Positions 1 through 11,690 of a stretch of 64,000 nucleotides of DNA are shown here, in pieces. Source of the stretch: Impatiens glandulifera (Eukaryota > Streptophyta > Magnoliopsida > Ericales > Balsaminaceae); assembly GCF_907164915.1 (NCBI RefSeq), contig NC_061866.1, positions 43,712,320 through 43,776,319 on the forward strand, written 5' to 3'. The stretch's first letter is position 1. Each line of letters begins with the position of its first letter. The position numbers were made by a program, and so were the translations under genes. Below the pieces are notes generated by a model. That model had not been told where the DNA came from. It saw nothing but the letters and a program-made list of their open reading frames with translations, and did not search any database.

Positions 1-482
<482 letters not shown>

Positions 483-2634
483 ATGTCTCACATAGCAGTA
501 GAGAGAAATAGGAGAAGGCAGATGAATGAACATCTCAAGGTCCTTCGATCCCTCACTCCTTGCTTCTACATCAAGAGGGTAAGATGATTAAAAACAACAC
601 ATACAAATAAAACATAACTATGATCGATCTATTTGTTTTGTGATGTGAATCATGTGATGTGAATTAATTGATAATTGTTAGGGAGATCAAGCATCAATAA
701 TTGCGGGGGTGGTGGAGTTCATAAAAGAGTTGCATCTAGTGCTTCAATCTTTGGAGTCCAAGAAACAAAGGAAGAGCATCAGTCCTAAACCTAAACCTAA
801 ACCTAACTCTAACCCTAGTCCGAGGTTATCCCTAGTTCCTCAACTCGCACCAGCTCCTCGTGATATCATTAATCCAATCATTTTGTTTGGATTAGTTCAC
901 GAGAGTAATAATATTGGTAACAACGTGAAAGAGTTTGTTGCGTCTTGCAACTCACCCGTGGCTGATGTTGAGGCTAAAATCTCAGGCTCTAATGTTATTT
1001 TGAGAACATTTTCAAGGCGAAATCCTGGTCAGGTGGTTAAGATTATCAGTGTTCTGGAAAAGTTTTCTTTTGAGATACTTAACTTGAACATTAGTAGCAT
1101 GGAGGACACGGTTCTTTACTCCTTTGTTGCCAAGGTATGTGACTGTGAGATTATTTATATTTAGATGTAGTTTTCTACCTATATAGACATGATAATATCG
1201 AAAAAAAGCTATTATTTGTTTCATAATAATTAAGCTTAATATGCTAGATTTGAAGTTGGAGTAGCTATATTGTTTTGAAACCTAATGTTGTCACATTTTA
1301 TGCATATCATTTAAGATGGTTACATCACATGCAACTAAAACTTCAATCTTCAGTGAAATGGTTGAGTGATACTAATTTGGTTTGAAGACTAAAGAGCTTA
1401 ATTAGGAAGGCAACCAATGTTACACATAAAATACATCCTTTTTTAAAATGAGACTCCCAAAATGATTGATTGCAATTATGAAAATATACTAAGTGATTAG
1501 AGAAAAAATGACTCATTTTTTTCATGGCCACGCCCAAAGTTGGAGATGAATAGACATGTCAATAGCTTGCGAGTACGATAATGTTCTCCTTCTCAAAGGT
1601 TCCATGAGAAGTCTCGAGCAAGAACCCGGATGAAGAAACATATATGAGGGTCCTTTCATTGACGAGTCGGAATATTGTTGGTTGAAGAAGACAGTTATTA
1701 GTGTTTTAGATAATTAGTGGCCTAAAGGAAGATTCAAAGAAGACATTGCAAGACATTCTTCCTATTTATTTGTAGGAAACAATCCTTTTCAATCAACAAT
1801 CCTGATGTTTTTGGTTTTCCTTAAGATGGTTTCTCTTATTCTTTTTTTGGGTTTTTTTTTATTTTCTTTATGATGTTTCGTTTTTAGAATTTGATGTTTT
1901 ATTCTTTTTAGTAGTTTCACTTTGATCACTTATGATAAGTCATGTTACAATTTGGTTTTATTTGAGCATACGGTAACAATGATCTTCACATAACCAATGT
2001 TTAATCAAAAGCACCTGTCATTTTTCAAAATCTTACCAAATAGATACGGTAGTGAGTTAGTTAAAGTTAAAAAAACTAGAGTTTAATTCTTCTATCCTCA
2101 ATTCCTCATAGAGTTTTTTTTTTCTATGTTTATCAAGCTTTTATTTAGCCATCTTAGCTTCCTTTTCCATCATTGATTTCACTAAAAGTCTACTTTGTAA
2201 TTTCCTAATTTTTTCAATATAATTCACTTTTCGAATGAAATATTCATTTAGTTTTTTTTCTTTATTTTCAAAACCACCTAGCTACTCCAACTTCAAATTC
2301 TGGATTTGTCTATATTTACAAGTTTCAGCTAACATGTTTCTCAACTGACCCGGTTATTTGTTACTTTATCATTTTCTATTATTATTTATCTTAATTTATA
2401 ATATATTTTTAATATTTTTAAAATAGATCAAATGAGATCCTATATTACGAAATCTTTTTATATGAGAGGGCACATAGACGGTTTCGTAATATAGAATTCG
2501 ACTGAAAGTTGTCTCATACATGTATATATACTTTTGGTTGCATGCAGATAAGGCTGGACTGCCGACTAAGCGTAGAAGAACTAGCTTTTGAAGTTCAGCA
2601 AAGCTTTTCATCCGATATTTTGCAGCTTAATTAA
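483..2634 (+). CDS. bHLH transcription factor MUTE (stomatal lineage), 3 exons, 211 aa
   Basis: MUTE ends asymmetric division of stomatal-lineage cells and commits meristemoids to become guard mother cells; it acts in the nucleus as a heterodimer with SCREAM-type bHLH proteins. Exons: 483-578, 682-1134, 2548-2634. All junctions are GT-AG and phase 0. The protein opens with [19 protein letters not shown], the MUTE hallmark: a basic region that starts at the initiator Met and is shorter than in SPEECHLESS or FAMA. The helix-loop-helix covers roughly residues 13-55 ([17 protein letters not shown]...EFIKEL). The ACT-like SMF domain occupies about 125-210 ([15 protein letters not shown], then [21 protein letters not shown]). 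Arabidopsis MUTE is about 202 aa, so the length fits. A Pro/Lys/Asn-rich linker at about residues 58-80 is encoded by CCTAAA repeats. Intron 2 is long (1413 bp) and holds an inverted-repeat-bounded insertion. Identification rests on near-identity of the bHLH and SMF segments to remembered MUTE sequence. Confidence 0.96.
784..820 (+). repeat. Telomere-like CCTAAA repeat inside MUTE exon 2
   Basis: Four near-perfect CCTAAA units followed by degenerate CCTAACTCTAACCCTAG lie within the coding sequence. They encode a Pro-Lys-Pro-Lys run that shifts to Asn-Ser-Asn-Pro in the linker between the bHLH and the C-terminal domain. The reading frame is kept because the unit is 6 bp. The repeat could vary in number between alleles. 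Confidence 0.85.
1244..2302. mobile_element. Inverted-repeat-bounded insertion in MUTE intron 2
   Basis: A 19-bp sequence at 1248-1266 (ATTTGAAGTTGGAGTAGCT) recurs as a perfect reverse complement at 2280-2298. Similarity continues inward with GTTTTGAAA on both arms and a few bases outward (CTAG versus CCAGA). The arms enclose about 1.06 kb and take up most of the 1413-bp intron. This is the shape of a non-autonomous DNA transposon. I see no transposase reading frame inside and could not define a target-site duplication, so the superfamily is unknown. Small reading frames within it are not convincing. Confidence 0.6.
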
Positions 2635-2688
2635 TTAATTATTAGACATGAATAATTAATCATTAACTATAATATAAACATGGAAATG

Positions 2689-2730
<42 letters not shown>

Positions 2731-3594
2731 GTTAAATTAATTGCATGCTACTACACACTAATAATATAATTAGGGAGCCCTTGAAGTTTATTCCACACAA
2801 TATTGCACGGTTGTTTTTATATTTTATTGTTGATAAAATTTTAATTTTATTTTTAATCATTTCTTTATATATTTTTATTATTTAATTTAATAAAGTATTA
2901 TTTTCATATTAAAAAAAACTTTGAAGATTACCAACTCCAACCAATCATACTCAATTTTAAAACTTACAGCAGATTAAATAAAATTCAAATCGCGATATGA
3001 TAGAGTAATGTTAGTCACCCCGAACTAGAAATGAACTAGAATTAGGCCTTGTTGGGTAGGAGTTTTTCAAATAATCCTATACAAATCAAACATCATTTAA
3101 CTCTTTCTTATCAATCACAACACTCAATTCATTACTCAAAATTGTAAAATACTCTCTATTTAAATTATTATTTTTTATTTTATTTATATATATCAATAAA
3201 TTTTAAGTTGTTTTACCAAAAATAATTATTACCTCAACAAAATCAACACCATTATTCAATTTTTTCTAAGTATTGAAGAACAAGCTCTTTGAACTAAACT
3301 CATGAATAAAAAAATATTCACATTAGATGATAATAAACTCAAATAAAAATAAAATATATGTAATAATATTTCATTCTTGATTATTCACGCAATTCATTCA
3401 TTCGCTTTAAATCCAATCAATCACATAAAACCCAAACAAATATGAATCAATAATCATGGTAGCACAATTCCCTCAATTGCAAGCTACGTACCAGCTGTAA
3501 GAGATAGTTTGAGGTGAGTTTTTTCTTTTGATATTTCGTTTATAAAAAATCTACATATCAGGTATTCTTTTTTTTTACCATTTAAATCACTTTG

Positions 3595-3816
3595 GGTCTT
3601 GTTTCGTTTCAGGTTATTTTAATAACCATAACAAAAAAAACAACTGTTTTGTAATAAAATACCTCTTATTTTATATTTTATCATTATATATTAATACTTT
3701 TTAAGTCATTTAACAAAAAAAAAAATACTCATTTCTTTAAAATTATCACAAATTAATCATTATTTTTTCAAATAATCAAGTTATTAATTATATTAACCCA
3801 AAGTCCAAACAAGTCC
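3595..3816. mobile_element. Tourist-like MITE relic
   Basis: The left end reads GGTCTTGTTTCGTTT. The right end, reverse complemented, reads AAGGACTTGTTTGGAC. The shared core is CTTGTTT(C/G)G. It belongs to the same end-sequence family as the better preserved copies at 23421-23600 and 38186-38351. Flanking triplets (TTG and TTA) do not match perfectly, so the boundaries are approximate. Confidence 0.45.
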
Positions 3817-3919
3817 TTAGTTTATCAACCAAATTATTTTTATTATATTTTTACAAGTTTAAATTTGAAAAAAAAAAAAAAAAATTGACCTGCCTATATG
3901 CCTATATATTTGAGTTATA

Positions 3920-4125
3920 ATCCTAATTAATTTTTGGTAGACTATTTGATTAGAGAAAAGTAGTCGAACTTTCAATTATCATAGTCGTTCGATTCATATC
4001 ATTCATAATACTATTATTACGACGTTTTCTGATATTTGTTCAGAAAAATTAATAGAGTCTGTCGAAAAATTAATTGTTTTTTTCGAAAACTTACGACGAT
4101 AACTTATTAAGTACTTTTTTATTTT
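3920..4125 (+). mobile_element. LINE 3' fragment (plus orientation)
   Basis: This fragment reads in the plus orientation and matches the 3' part of the larger LINE at 14110-17050. Shared landmarks in order are a CTATTTG(G/A)TTA..AAA segment, TCGAACTTTCA, a TAGTCGT..GAT segment, CATTCATAATACTATTATTA-like DNA, and AGAGTC(C/T)GTCG. In the larger copy this region encodes the Trp-rich tail that follows the zinc-binding reverse transcriptase domain. Here it is degraded and non-coding. Truncation at the 5' side is typical of LINE insertions. Confidence 0.6.
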
Positions 4126-5403
4126 TTATTCATGTCATATTTGTTGTGGACCGTGTGGTTAAATAATTTTTTTCATTTTAATATAGATGAATTTTTTTAA
4201 AAATAATAATAATAATAATAATAGTAACTTAAATATTTTAAATTTAAATAACTTACTTTATTTATTTTTCAACAAAAATCCAAATTCAAATAACCAACCA
4301 TTCAAAGCAAAGACACGGGCCGCCAATTGAATTCAGACCCAAACGTCAATGAGTTAGTTGATCACACTTATCTCGATTGACTTGCATATTTTTTATTTCC
4401 TTATGTGAAACTCGTTTTTAATTTCTTCCACCTAATTTAATTTACAATGCAATTTCTTTTTTAAAGAAAATATATTAAACTATAACAATTAATCACAAAT
4501 ATAGATAAAAAAAAAATCAGATATAATATATATTTACGAGTACAAAGACCAATTAAATTTATACTTCACTTAAAATAGTCCTAAATTTGTAGTTTAATAT
4601 TAATTATATATTATTATTATTATTATAAATATATATAATTAAGTATAAATTAATTTAAAAAATAATAATAAATAAATGACACTAAAAAGGAGTCATATTT
4701 ATAAAATCATTTACATGAGTTTATTTATATCAATAAATAATAATTTTTAATTTATATATATATTTATATTATATATATATTCACTATGTTTTTTTTAAAT
4801 TGTAAAATTAAAATAATTTATAAATTAACTCTTCTAAATTTAAAATCATAAAAAATTAATTAATTAGTTTTAACATTTTTTTTACCTAAATCAAAGTACA
4901 ATTAGTCTCTTAGAATCTTAAAATTTTAAGAATACTTAATTCGATATTAATTTTAGCAGACTCAAGTGAGAAAGAGTATACATGCAACTATTAACTATAT
5001 ATTACATTAATTAATTATATGATTAAAATATTAGAGCATGCATGTGTGAAACACGAATTCCAATCAATATTTAATATATAAATGTGCTAAACATTTTATA
5101 TTATCAACTAAATAATAGTCAAAGTCTCCTTGGAAAATTGAACTATATATATTAAGCAATCTTATTTTTTCTACTACCAAGAGATTACTAACTTCCTAAT
5201 TTACACTTTTTTAAAAATAAAATGTCAAGTTAAAGTTTCTCACAAAATTAAAAATAACTATAAACTAATTGTACAATTCAAAACACTTTAATATTAGTTG
5301 TTTCAAAACACGAAAGTGAGGAGGAAACAATAATGTAACACACAATTAATTGCTAAGATTGCATGTATGTGAGACTGTGAATTTGTACATTGGATTGTAT
5401 GTA

Positions 5404-5600
5404 CAGGACCTATATGATAGGGCTCGGGTCGGCTGAAGTCCATCCTAAATTTTTTATAATAATATCACATAATCACCTATTTTTTTTTCAATTCATAAAA
5501 AAAATAAACAAATTTACTTTTATTGACTCTTTTATCCATAATTTTCTTATTATTTTTTAGTCCCACCCAATTCAAATTTCTAAAATATGTAGTCTGAGAG
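5404..5600 (+). mobile_element. hAT-type MITE relic, 5' end preserved
   Basis: It begins CAGGACCTATATGATAGGGC and continues with CTCGGGT.GG.TGA.GTCCATCC, matching the left part of the intact MITE at 9217-9471 in the same orientation. Internal similarity continues to a CCCACCC..TTCAAATTTCTAA block near 5590. The right terminus has decayed and no target duplication can be read. Confidence 0.5.
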
Positions 5601-7288
5601 AAATGGAAAACGAATTATTCTCTTGTTTATTCATGTATATTTGTTATAATTTGGGGATCTGAGATAATATTCTTACTTTAGAAAATATTAAAATGGTACT
5701 TCAACTATTAGTACATGTTAAATATAATGTAACTTGAATTTAAACAACATTAGACGAAAACCATTTCCTCTACTAAAACAAATGCAACTATTAGGTTAAA
5801 TTTTTTCATCATAAAAATATTACACTTCAGTTCTTTATTAAAATTACAGACTTAATTCCTATTTAAACCACCACCAGATTTTGTAAAATTGAAAATCTAT
5901 TGATCAGCTTATTGTCATTGTATTTAGTAAAAAAAAACTTGAAAACGATTTTGAGTATTGCTTACATTAGCAATGGTTTTTCTGTCATGCAGAGATAATA
6001 AAAAAAATTGAAATTTATTCAATTATTATATTTTTAACTCTCGAATTGAAAAGTAATGATCAAACACTTCCTCGTCACGTCTCAATGTAGCGCAAAAGCA
6101 TTTTTGTTCACATGATCAATTGCTGCATCATAGTTATCTTTGAACTAGCTAGCTCTACGGCCGGTGGTCTACTTGTTGTCTTCGTTAATTCTTTGAGAAT
6201 CGGGAAGATAATCAATCTTTTTCAAGTCAATCAATTCGTTTGTATCTTAATAGCTTGTTAAACCAACCAACGTCGTCAGTTACTGTTATTCGTCTTTTTG
6301 AAATTCCAATCACATCTTCATGATCTCTAGATGTTCTATGTTCTACATGACATTGAAAATTTCATTCCTTCTCCTTTATTTTGTAGTGCCTTTTAAGTTT
6401 TCTTTCATGATCGTTCTCAAATCCAATCATCTAATATGATTGTCTAATAAGCATAACTAAAATATTATGATTTACACATTTCCAAATTTCTTTTACTTTT
6501 TTCGCAACGTAACAACATGTGCTATGCTATTTCAACCGAAAGTTAATTTAAACATCTCTATTGGCTCCATGAAACCCAAGGGCTTGTTTGATGTGGGCCG
6601 GGGTTATATAGAAATAATCATTTTATTTCATGAAAAAATAAATTATTTAAGTTATTTGAATATTTAGAAAAAAAAATAACAATGTTAAAAAAATATTATT
6701 TCTTCAAACGAAAAATAAATACATATCTAATTTAAAAAATGTTATTAATAATAAACAAAAATAAGTGTATTTTCTCTTTTTAATAATTAATAATTGAATG
6801 ATTTAATAAAATAATAAAATAATGTACGTAAAAGATTAATGGAAAGTTAGTTTAACCAAACAGACCCACAAACTCTTCTAATCTGGACGTTCGAACTTTG
6901 GAAATGTGGGTCACAAATGATTAATCAGTTTAACCAAATAATAATAATATAATTTGTTTTTTTAATTAAACCCTTAAATTTTTTATTATTTTTGAAATTT
7001 TCATATCACATTCTTTATTTTTCTTTTATTTAGACTTCTATGCTTGTTCCTCTTCTAATTAACCCTTTTTTTTTTATGAAATCATGTATATTAAGAACTG
7101 GTAATTAAAAATGAGTTATTTTAAAATAAAGGAATTGCATTAAAAATAATTGAGGATGTGAGTATAAAATTTTAGAAATAGTCTAAGGGCTTATTTATTA
7201 TTTTCTCTAATAATAATGAAAATTTGTTGGCCATATGCATTCATATTAATTAAGGAGGCTATTATGATATTTGGCCTGTCTACACAAA

Positions 7289-7335
<47 letters not shown>

Positions 7336-9208
7336 AAGGGTCCACAAATGCTATTTATTGTCACATGCAATGTATTAAAAGCAAGCCATGTTCAATTGCA
7401 TATCCAACAAAATGACAACCTCTTGGCATGCAAGTTGTCCATCATCAAAGATAAAGTATATTAATTCATCTCCTCATTTTATTTTTATTTTCAAGAATAA
7501 GGGGAACATGTCCTAACTAGGTCCAACCACTCCCTTCTTTTTTGGGGTCCCGACCCTTCAATACATCGACACAACTTGTTACGATCTATCGTAAATTACA
7601 ATTATTGGTATATATCTTATCACTTTACTAATAAAAATAAACATATGTTACAATTGTGTCTAATTTTTATTGCTAACATATAAAATAAACATAGATTTGT
7701 GGTTATGATCGGATTATATAAATCAAGTTCAAAATGAAACGTGGGTGTTTGACAAATTTTAATGCGAAATTGGAAGGAGAGTCCGTCACGTTTTAGCCAT
7801 TAATATATTGGCAAAAGAATACTTACTATGTGACAATTATTGAGCATATATAATGGTGGGTGCAACAGTTAGGTTTTGGACTATTATTTTTGGAATTTAG
7901 GCACACTTATATATCTATCTATCAGCTTAGACATTATCTTAATTTAAATTTACTATGGTTGACATCATAGTCAAATATGTTAATATATATAATGCTGGTC
8001 ACGTGATGGGATAACTTTTTATGACAATTTATTAATTTAAATTTCATGCTATAACTAATTAGTAATAAAAAAATATATGCAAAACATATCACTTTTAGTA
8101 TTCTCCAATAAAAATATAGATGGCATATTTGAAAATTCATCATTTTATCTTTACTCATTATCTAAAAACATTATATTATAAAATATTATATTTTTATTTA
8201 GAATAAATGTTGTAATTAGTCGCCTAACAAATTAATATGCGCTTCAATTGAAAAAACAAATTAATTATGTCCCTTTCATGATGGAATAATATAAGGTTGA
8301 TAGTCATAAGGAATATAAAATGGATTGAAACAGATAAATAATATCTAAATCGTAAACCATTTCTATTAAGAATGAGAATAAAGAAAATAATTTTACCATT
8401 TCAAACCGAATAGAAGTTGAATATGACACAAAATCAATGAATGTCACTAATAGCAGCTCAAATGAGTCGACTTAAAGAATATTGTTACAAAGTTGTACAT
8501 TTGTAAGCTTGGGTTGGGATAGGTATTTATCTCGAAACCAAAATTATTGCTTTATTTATGAGTATTAGGTATTTAATTTCCAAACTCAATTGATATGAAT
8601 CCGAATCAACCATTTCAAAGACTTATAGTTTCAATTTGATACGAATTCATTTGAGGACCTTCATCTTAAATAATGAGTTTTTTTTCACACCATTTGAATG
8701 AGAGAAACATAACATTTCATAGTTATAACCTATCTTAATCAGTGTATTTATAATATGTTTATAGTGAAAATAATAGTTTTAACTTTTAAATTCAAGAGTC
8801 TTATCATTGTTTGTTCGGTCAATGGTTAATGACTTTACTCGCATTTAACAATAAGCATGAGTGTTTTATTTATATATTTTTAATTAATAAGAACTAACAT
8901 TACACATTACAGTCATGACTATCTGATTCAACTCAAAAAGCTTTCAAATTGAATTGACTCGTGTTATTTGGTCTTTTAAGCCGGCTCTTATCATTCGACG
9001 TTTTCCTTATTCTACGGAGGCTATCTTGGTGGGTTAAGTAAGCATGAATAATTAGCATAGATAACTTGCATTTGTTTAATTTAATTCATATTTAATCCCA
9101 ATCGAATTTACTATTTCAAATCATTCTACTCCTATTGATTGATTTGAGTATAATTTTAATAATTCAGACACTTTTTGTTGTTATTGATATTCCTTAATTT
9201 GTTACTCA
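5601..9208. other. AT-rich intergenic DNA
   Basis: I see no gene here. A block at about 6130-6460 has more balanced base composition and may be an old transposon piece, but no protein signature could be read. A GGCTTGTTTGATGTGGG end at about 6582, facing an AACCAAACAGACCCA end near 6870, suggests a further degraded TIR element. An ATT trinucleotide microsatellite lies at 7288-7334. Confidence 0.6.
7288..7334. repeat. (ATT)n microsatellite
   Basis: About 15 uninterrupted ATT units lie in intergenic DNA. It is a simple sequence repeat with no associated gene. Confidence 0.95.
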
Positions 9209-9216
9209 TCACACCT

Positions 9217-9471
9217 TAGGGACGAATCTATGTAGGGGCTCGGGTGGGTTGATGTCCATCCCGAATTTTTTTTTTACGGTTCAAATTTGACTATACTCGC
9301 TAATTTCTTTAAAAAAATCAATATAATTCAATTTTTTTTATCTAATTATTAAAAAAATGGTAAAACTTACCTTTATCCCCTAATTTTATTCAAAAAAAAT
9401 TCGTTATTTTTTTAAGCACACCCCGAACGCACACCCGAAATTTCTAATTTTAATTCCTGAGTCCGTCCTTG
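9217..9471 (+). mobile_element. hAT-type MITE with 8-bp target duplication
   Basis: The 255-bp element has imperfect terminal inverted repeats: left TAGGGACGAATCTATG, right (reverse complement) CAAGGACGGACTCAGG. It is flanked by TCACACCT at 9209-9216 and TCACACCC at 9472-9479, an 8-bp target duplication with one mismatch. Length, TIR form and 8-bp duplication fit the hAT superfamily. It has no coding capacity. Relatives in this window start at 5404 and 10883, and end at 63672. Confidence 0.8.
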
Positions 9472-9479
9472 TCACACCC

Positions 9480-10882
9480 AATACATAATAGATTTGTATT
9501 CCTTAATTAACTTTATAATCATAAATTAAAGTTATAGTTTACATCTATCCTATAGTTTGCATCTTTATAAAAATGATTAATTTTTAAAAGAATAAAAAAT
9601 TAGACCAAAATTTTTACCCAACTACTCAATTAAGTTTTCATTGGATTGAGGTAACTGGATAAATTGTTATTTACTCGTGTATCTACAAAAATCAGATATA
9701 TTTGGTAGAAGAATATAAATTGTATAAAATAAACTTAATATAAAAATTGTATATATATTATTTTATTAATTTATCAAATAATATATGAACATAATATTTA
9801 ATTCAAATAATTCATTTTTTCATTAAACAAAATTTTAAATTTTATAAAAATAATTTCAAATCAAACAACCTCTTGAGATCAGTCCAAATAACCCTAAACC
9901 GAACTATGCCTAACTTATAAATGAGCTGTCACTTCTTAATAAAATGAGATGCATGATCATACTTTATTGACTTTACGACTGAAAATATTTGGTAGGTTTA
10001 GTGATGTCAAATTTCCTTAATATTGTACCTCAGATTATTTATTTATTTCATTTATTTATTAGGATCTTTGATCACCCGTGAATGTCGTAGGTAGTAAAAG
10101 TAATTTTAGGATTGAAAAGAAATTAGTCAAACTTATAGTAGTGATCATTAGTAAGAAACTAATATACTTAGCGAAAAGTTAGTGAAAATGTTTTAGTGAA
10201 AATTAATTGAGAAAAGAGAATAATATTGAACCTAGTCTTAGCATACCTATGATGTATTTTTTGACCTTAGTACATATATATATATATATATATTAAAATT
10301 AGGACAAAACAAATAGGAGTCATGTCTATAGAGATTCCAAAGTGTCTATCAAATTATGAGGTGATCCTTTTCTATAGTTCTACTGTGTTTGGTTTATCTA
10401 ATAATGAATTATAGACCTCATTGTCCAATGGCCATATTAATTATTTCGATTTTTAACCACATTCATCTATAGGTATACTTTTTTATTTATTTATTTTTAA
10501 GTAATAGAAAGCATAAATGTGAACATATATATTGGATTGGGTAGATTATAATTGAAACATTTAGTCCTTTCAACATTAAGAGCCTTGTTCATAAAGAATT
10601 GACAGCTACTTGTATGCTAATCAAATTAGTTGGCTACACTGATATATCAATGAAATGACCTTTCATATTATTGTTTGAAGGATTATTAAAACAAAGTTGC
10701 AATATATACTATGTATTAATTTGTTGATTGAATTAATCCAAGTCCCACACCTCTCAAAATATGGTTTTTTAAATAGTTGATATTGATTCTCAAATGTGAA
10801 TCGAAAATTAAGGATTATATATATATATATATTTTTTAGGATGTTTAAAAAAATTGTGGACGGAAATGATGATAGTTACCGC
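9480..10882. other. AT-rich intergenic DNA
   Basis: Nothing gene-like is visible. It contains a short TA tract at about 10275-10294 and scattered A/T-rich simple sequence. Confidence 0.7.
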
Positions 10883-11015
10883 TAGGGAAGAATCTAGGAA
10901 TTCGAGTTGGGGTGGATTTGAAAAACATTTCGGGTGAGCATAAAAAAAGTAACGAATAAATTATTGATAAAACGAGAGTGAATAAAATTAATTTTTGTCC
11001 TTTTTAAAAAAATAG
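10883..11015 (-). mobile_element. hAT-type MITE relic (reverse orientation)
   Basis: Starting TAGGGAAGAATCTAGGAATT, it follows the reverse complement of the right end of the 9217-9471 element, including the shared blocks ATTTCGGGTG.GC and TAACGAAT. It is an inverted, truncated copy of the same family; the far end cannot be placed. Confidence 0.55.
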
Positions 11016-11469
11016 TGCATTAAATTTAAAAATTAAATGATATTATCACATTTGTACCGTAAACTATAACATAGATCTGCCTTGGTTACAACTCTATTTA
11101 TAATGTTGTTTTTGTTTCTTTGTCTAATATTCATTTTTGTTGATATAATTTTAAATTTATAAAAGGGTCTAAGACAAAATGTAACTTGGTTTATATTTAG
11201 TTTTATAATTTTGATCATTATCACATAATCAATAAAGGTATTAGTGAAAAAAATATTACTAAGTAACATGTATAACCTCAATTTTTTTTTTAAATTAATT
11301 CAATTTGATATAAATGATAATCGTTTAAGCATAACGGTACAAATAATACAAAAACACGAGTGTTTTCTTATTCATCAAACACAATAAAATTAATCATTTC
11401 AGCGTAACAATAAAAACATAAACAAAAAATAATCACCAACGAACCAAACAAAACATAAATTCTAATATT

Positions 11470-11690
11470 ATCGATCTCGGAGATTTTTAAAAAGATCAAT
11501 TAATTCACCGACCGTTTCAGTACTGATTTTTCAGAAGAGGTCTTCCTTATCGTACGTTATAATAATCACGTGATGAAGTAAACGCATGGGTTGACCCCGA
11601 TCAATGAACTCGTACAATGATTTCATTCGAACCAAATAGTCTATTAAAAAATAATCGAGGTAGAGACTTATTAACTTAATTCAATCAAGA
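11470..11690 (-). mobile_element. LINE 3' fragment (minus orientation)
   Basis: Read on the minus strand, this piece carries the landmarks of the LINE tail seen at 14110-14400: GACTATTTGGTTCGAA, a TGATCG.GGTC segment, ATTATTATAACGT, and a C-TCGGTGAATTAATTGATC segment ending near GATCTCCGAGATCGATA. It is diverged and non-coding. Confidence 0.5.

Larger units (their letters stand above)
2635..5403. other. AT-rich intergenic DNA downstream of MUTE
   Basis: No gene is recognisable. The stretch holds a TA tract at about 2694-2723, a probable Tourist-like MITE (about 3595-3816), a LINE tail (about 3920-4125), several poly-A/poly-T runs and AAT microsatellite-like stretches. Reading frames are short and AT-biased, without similarity I can recognise. 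Confidence 0.7.
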
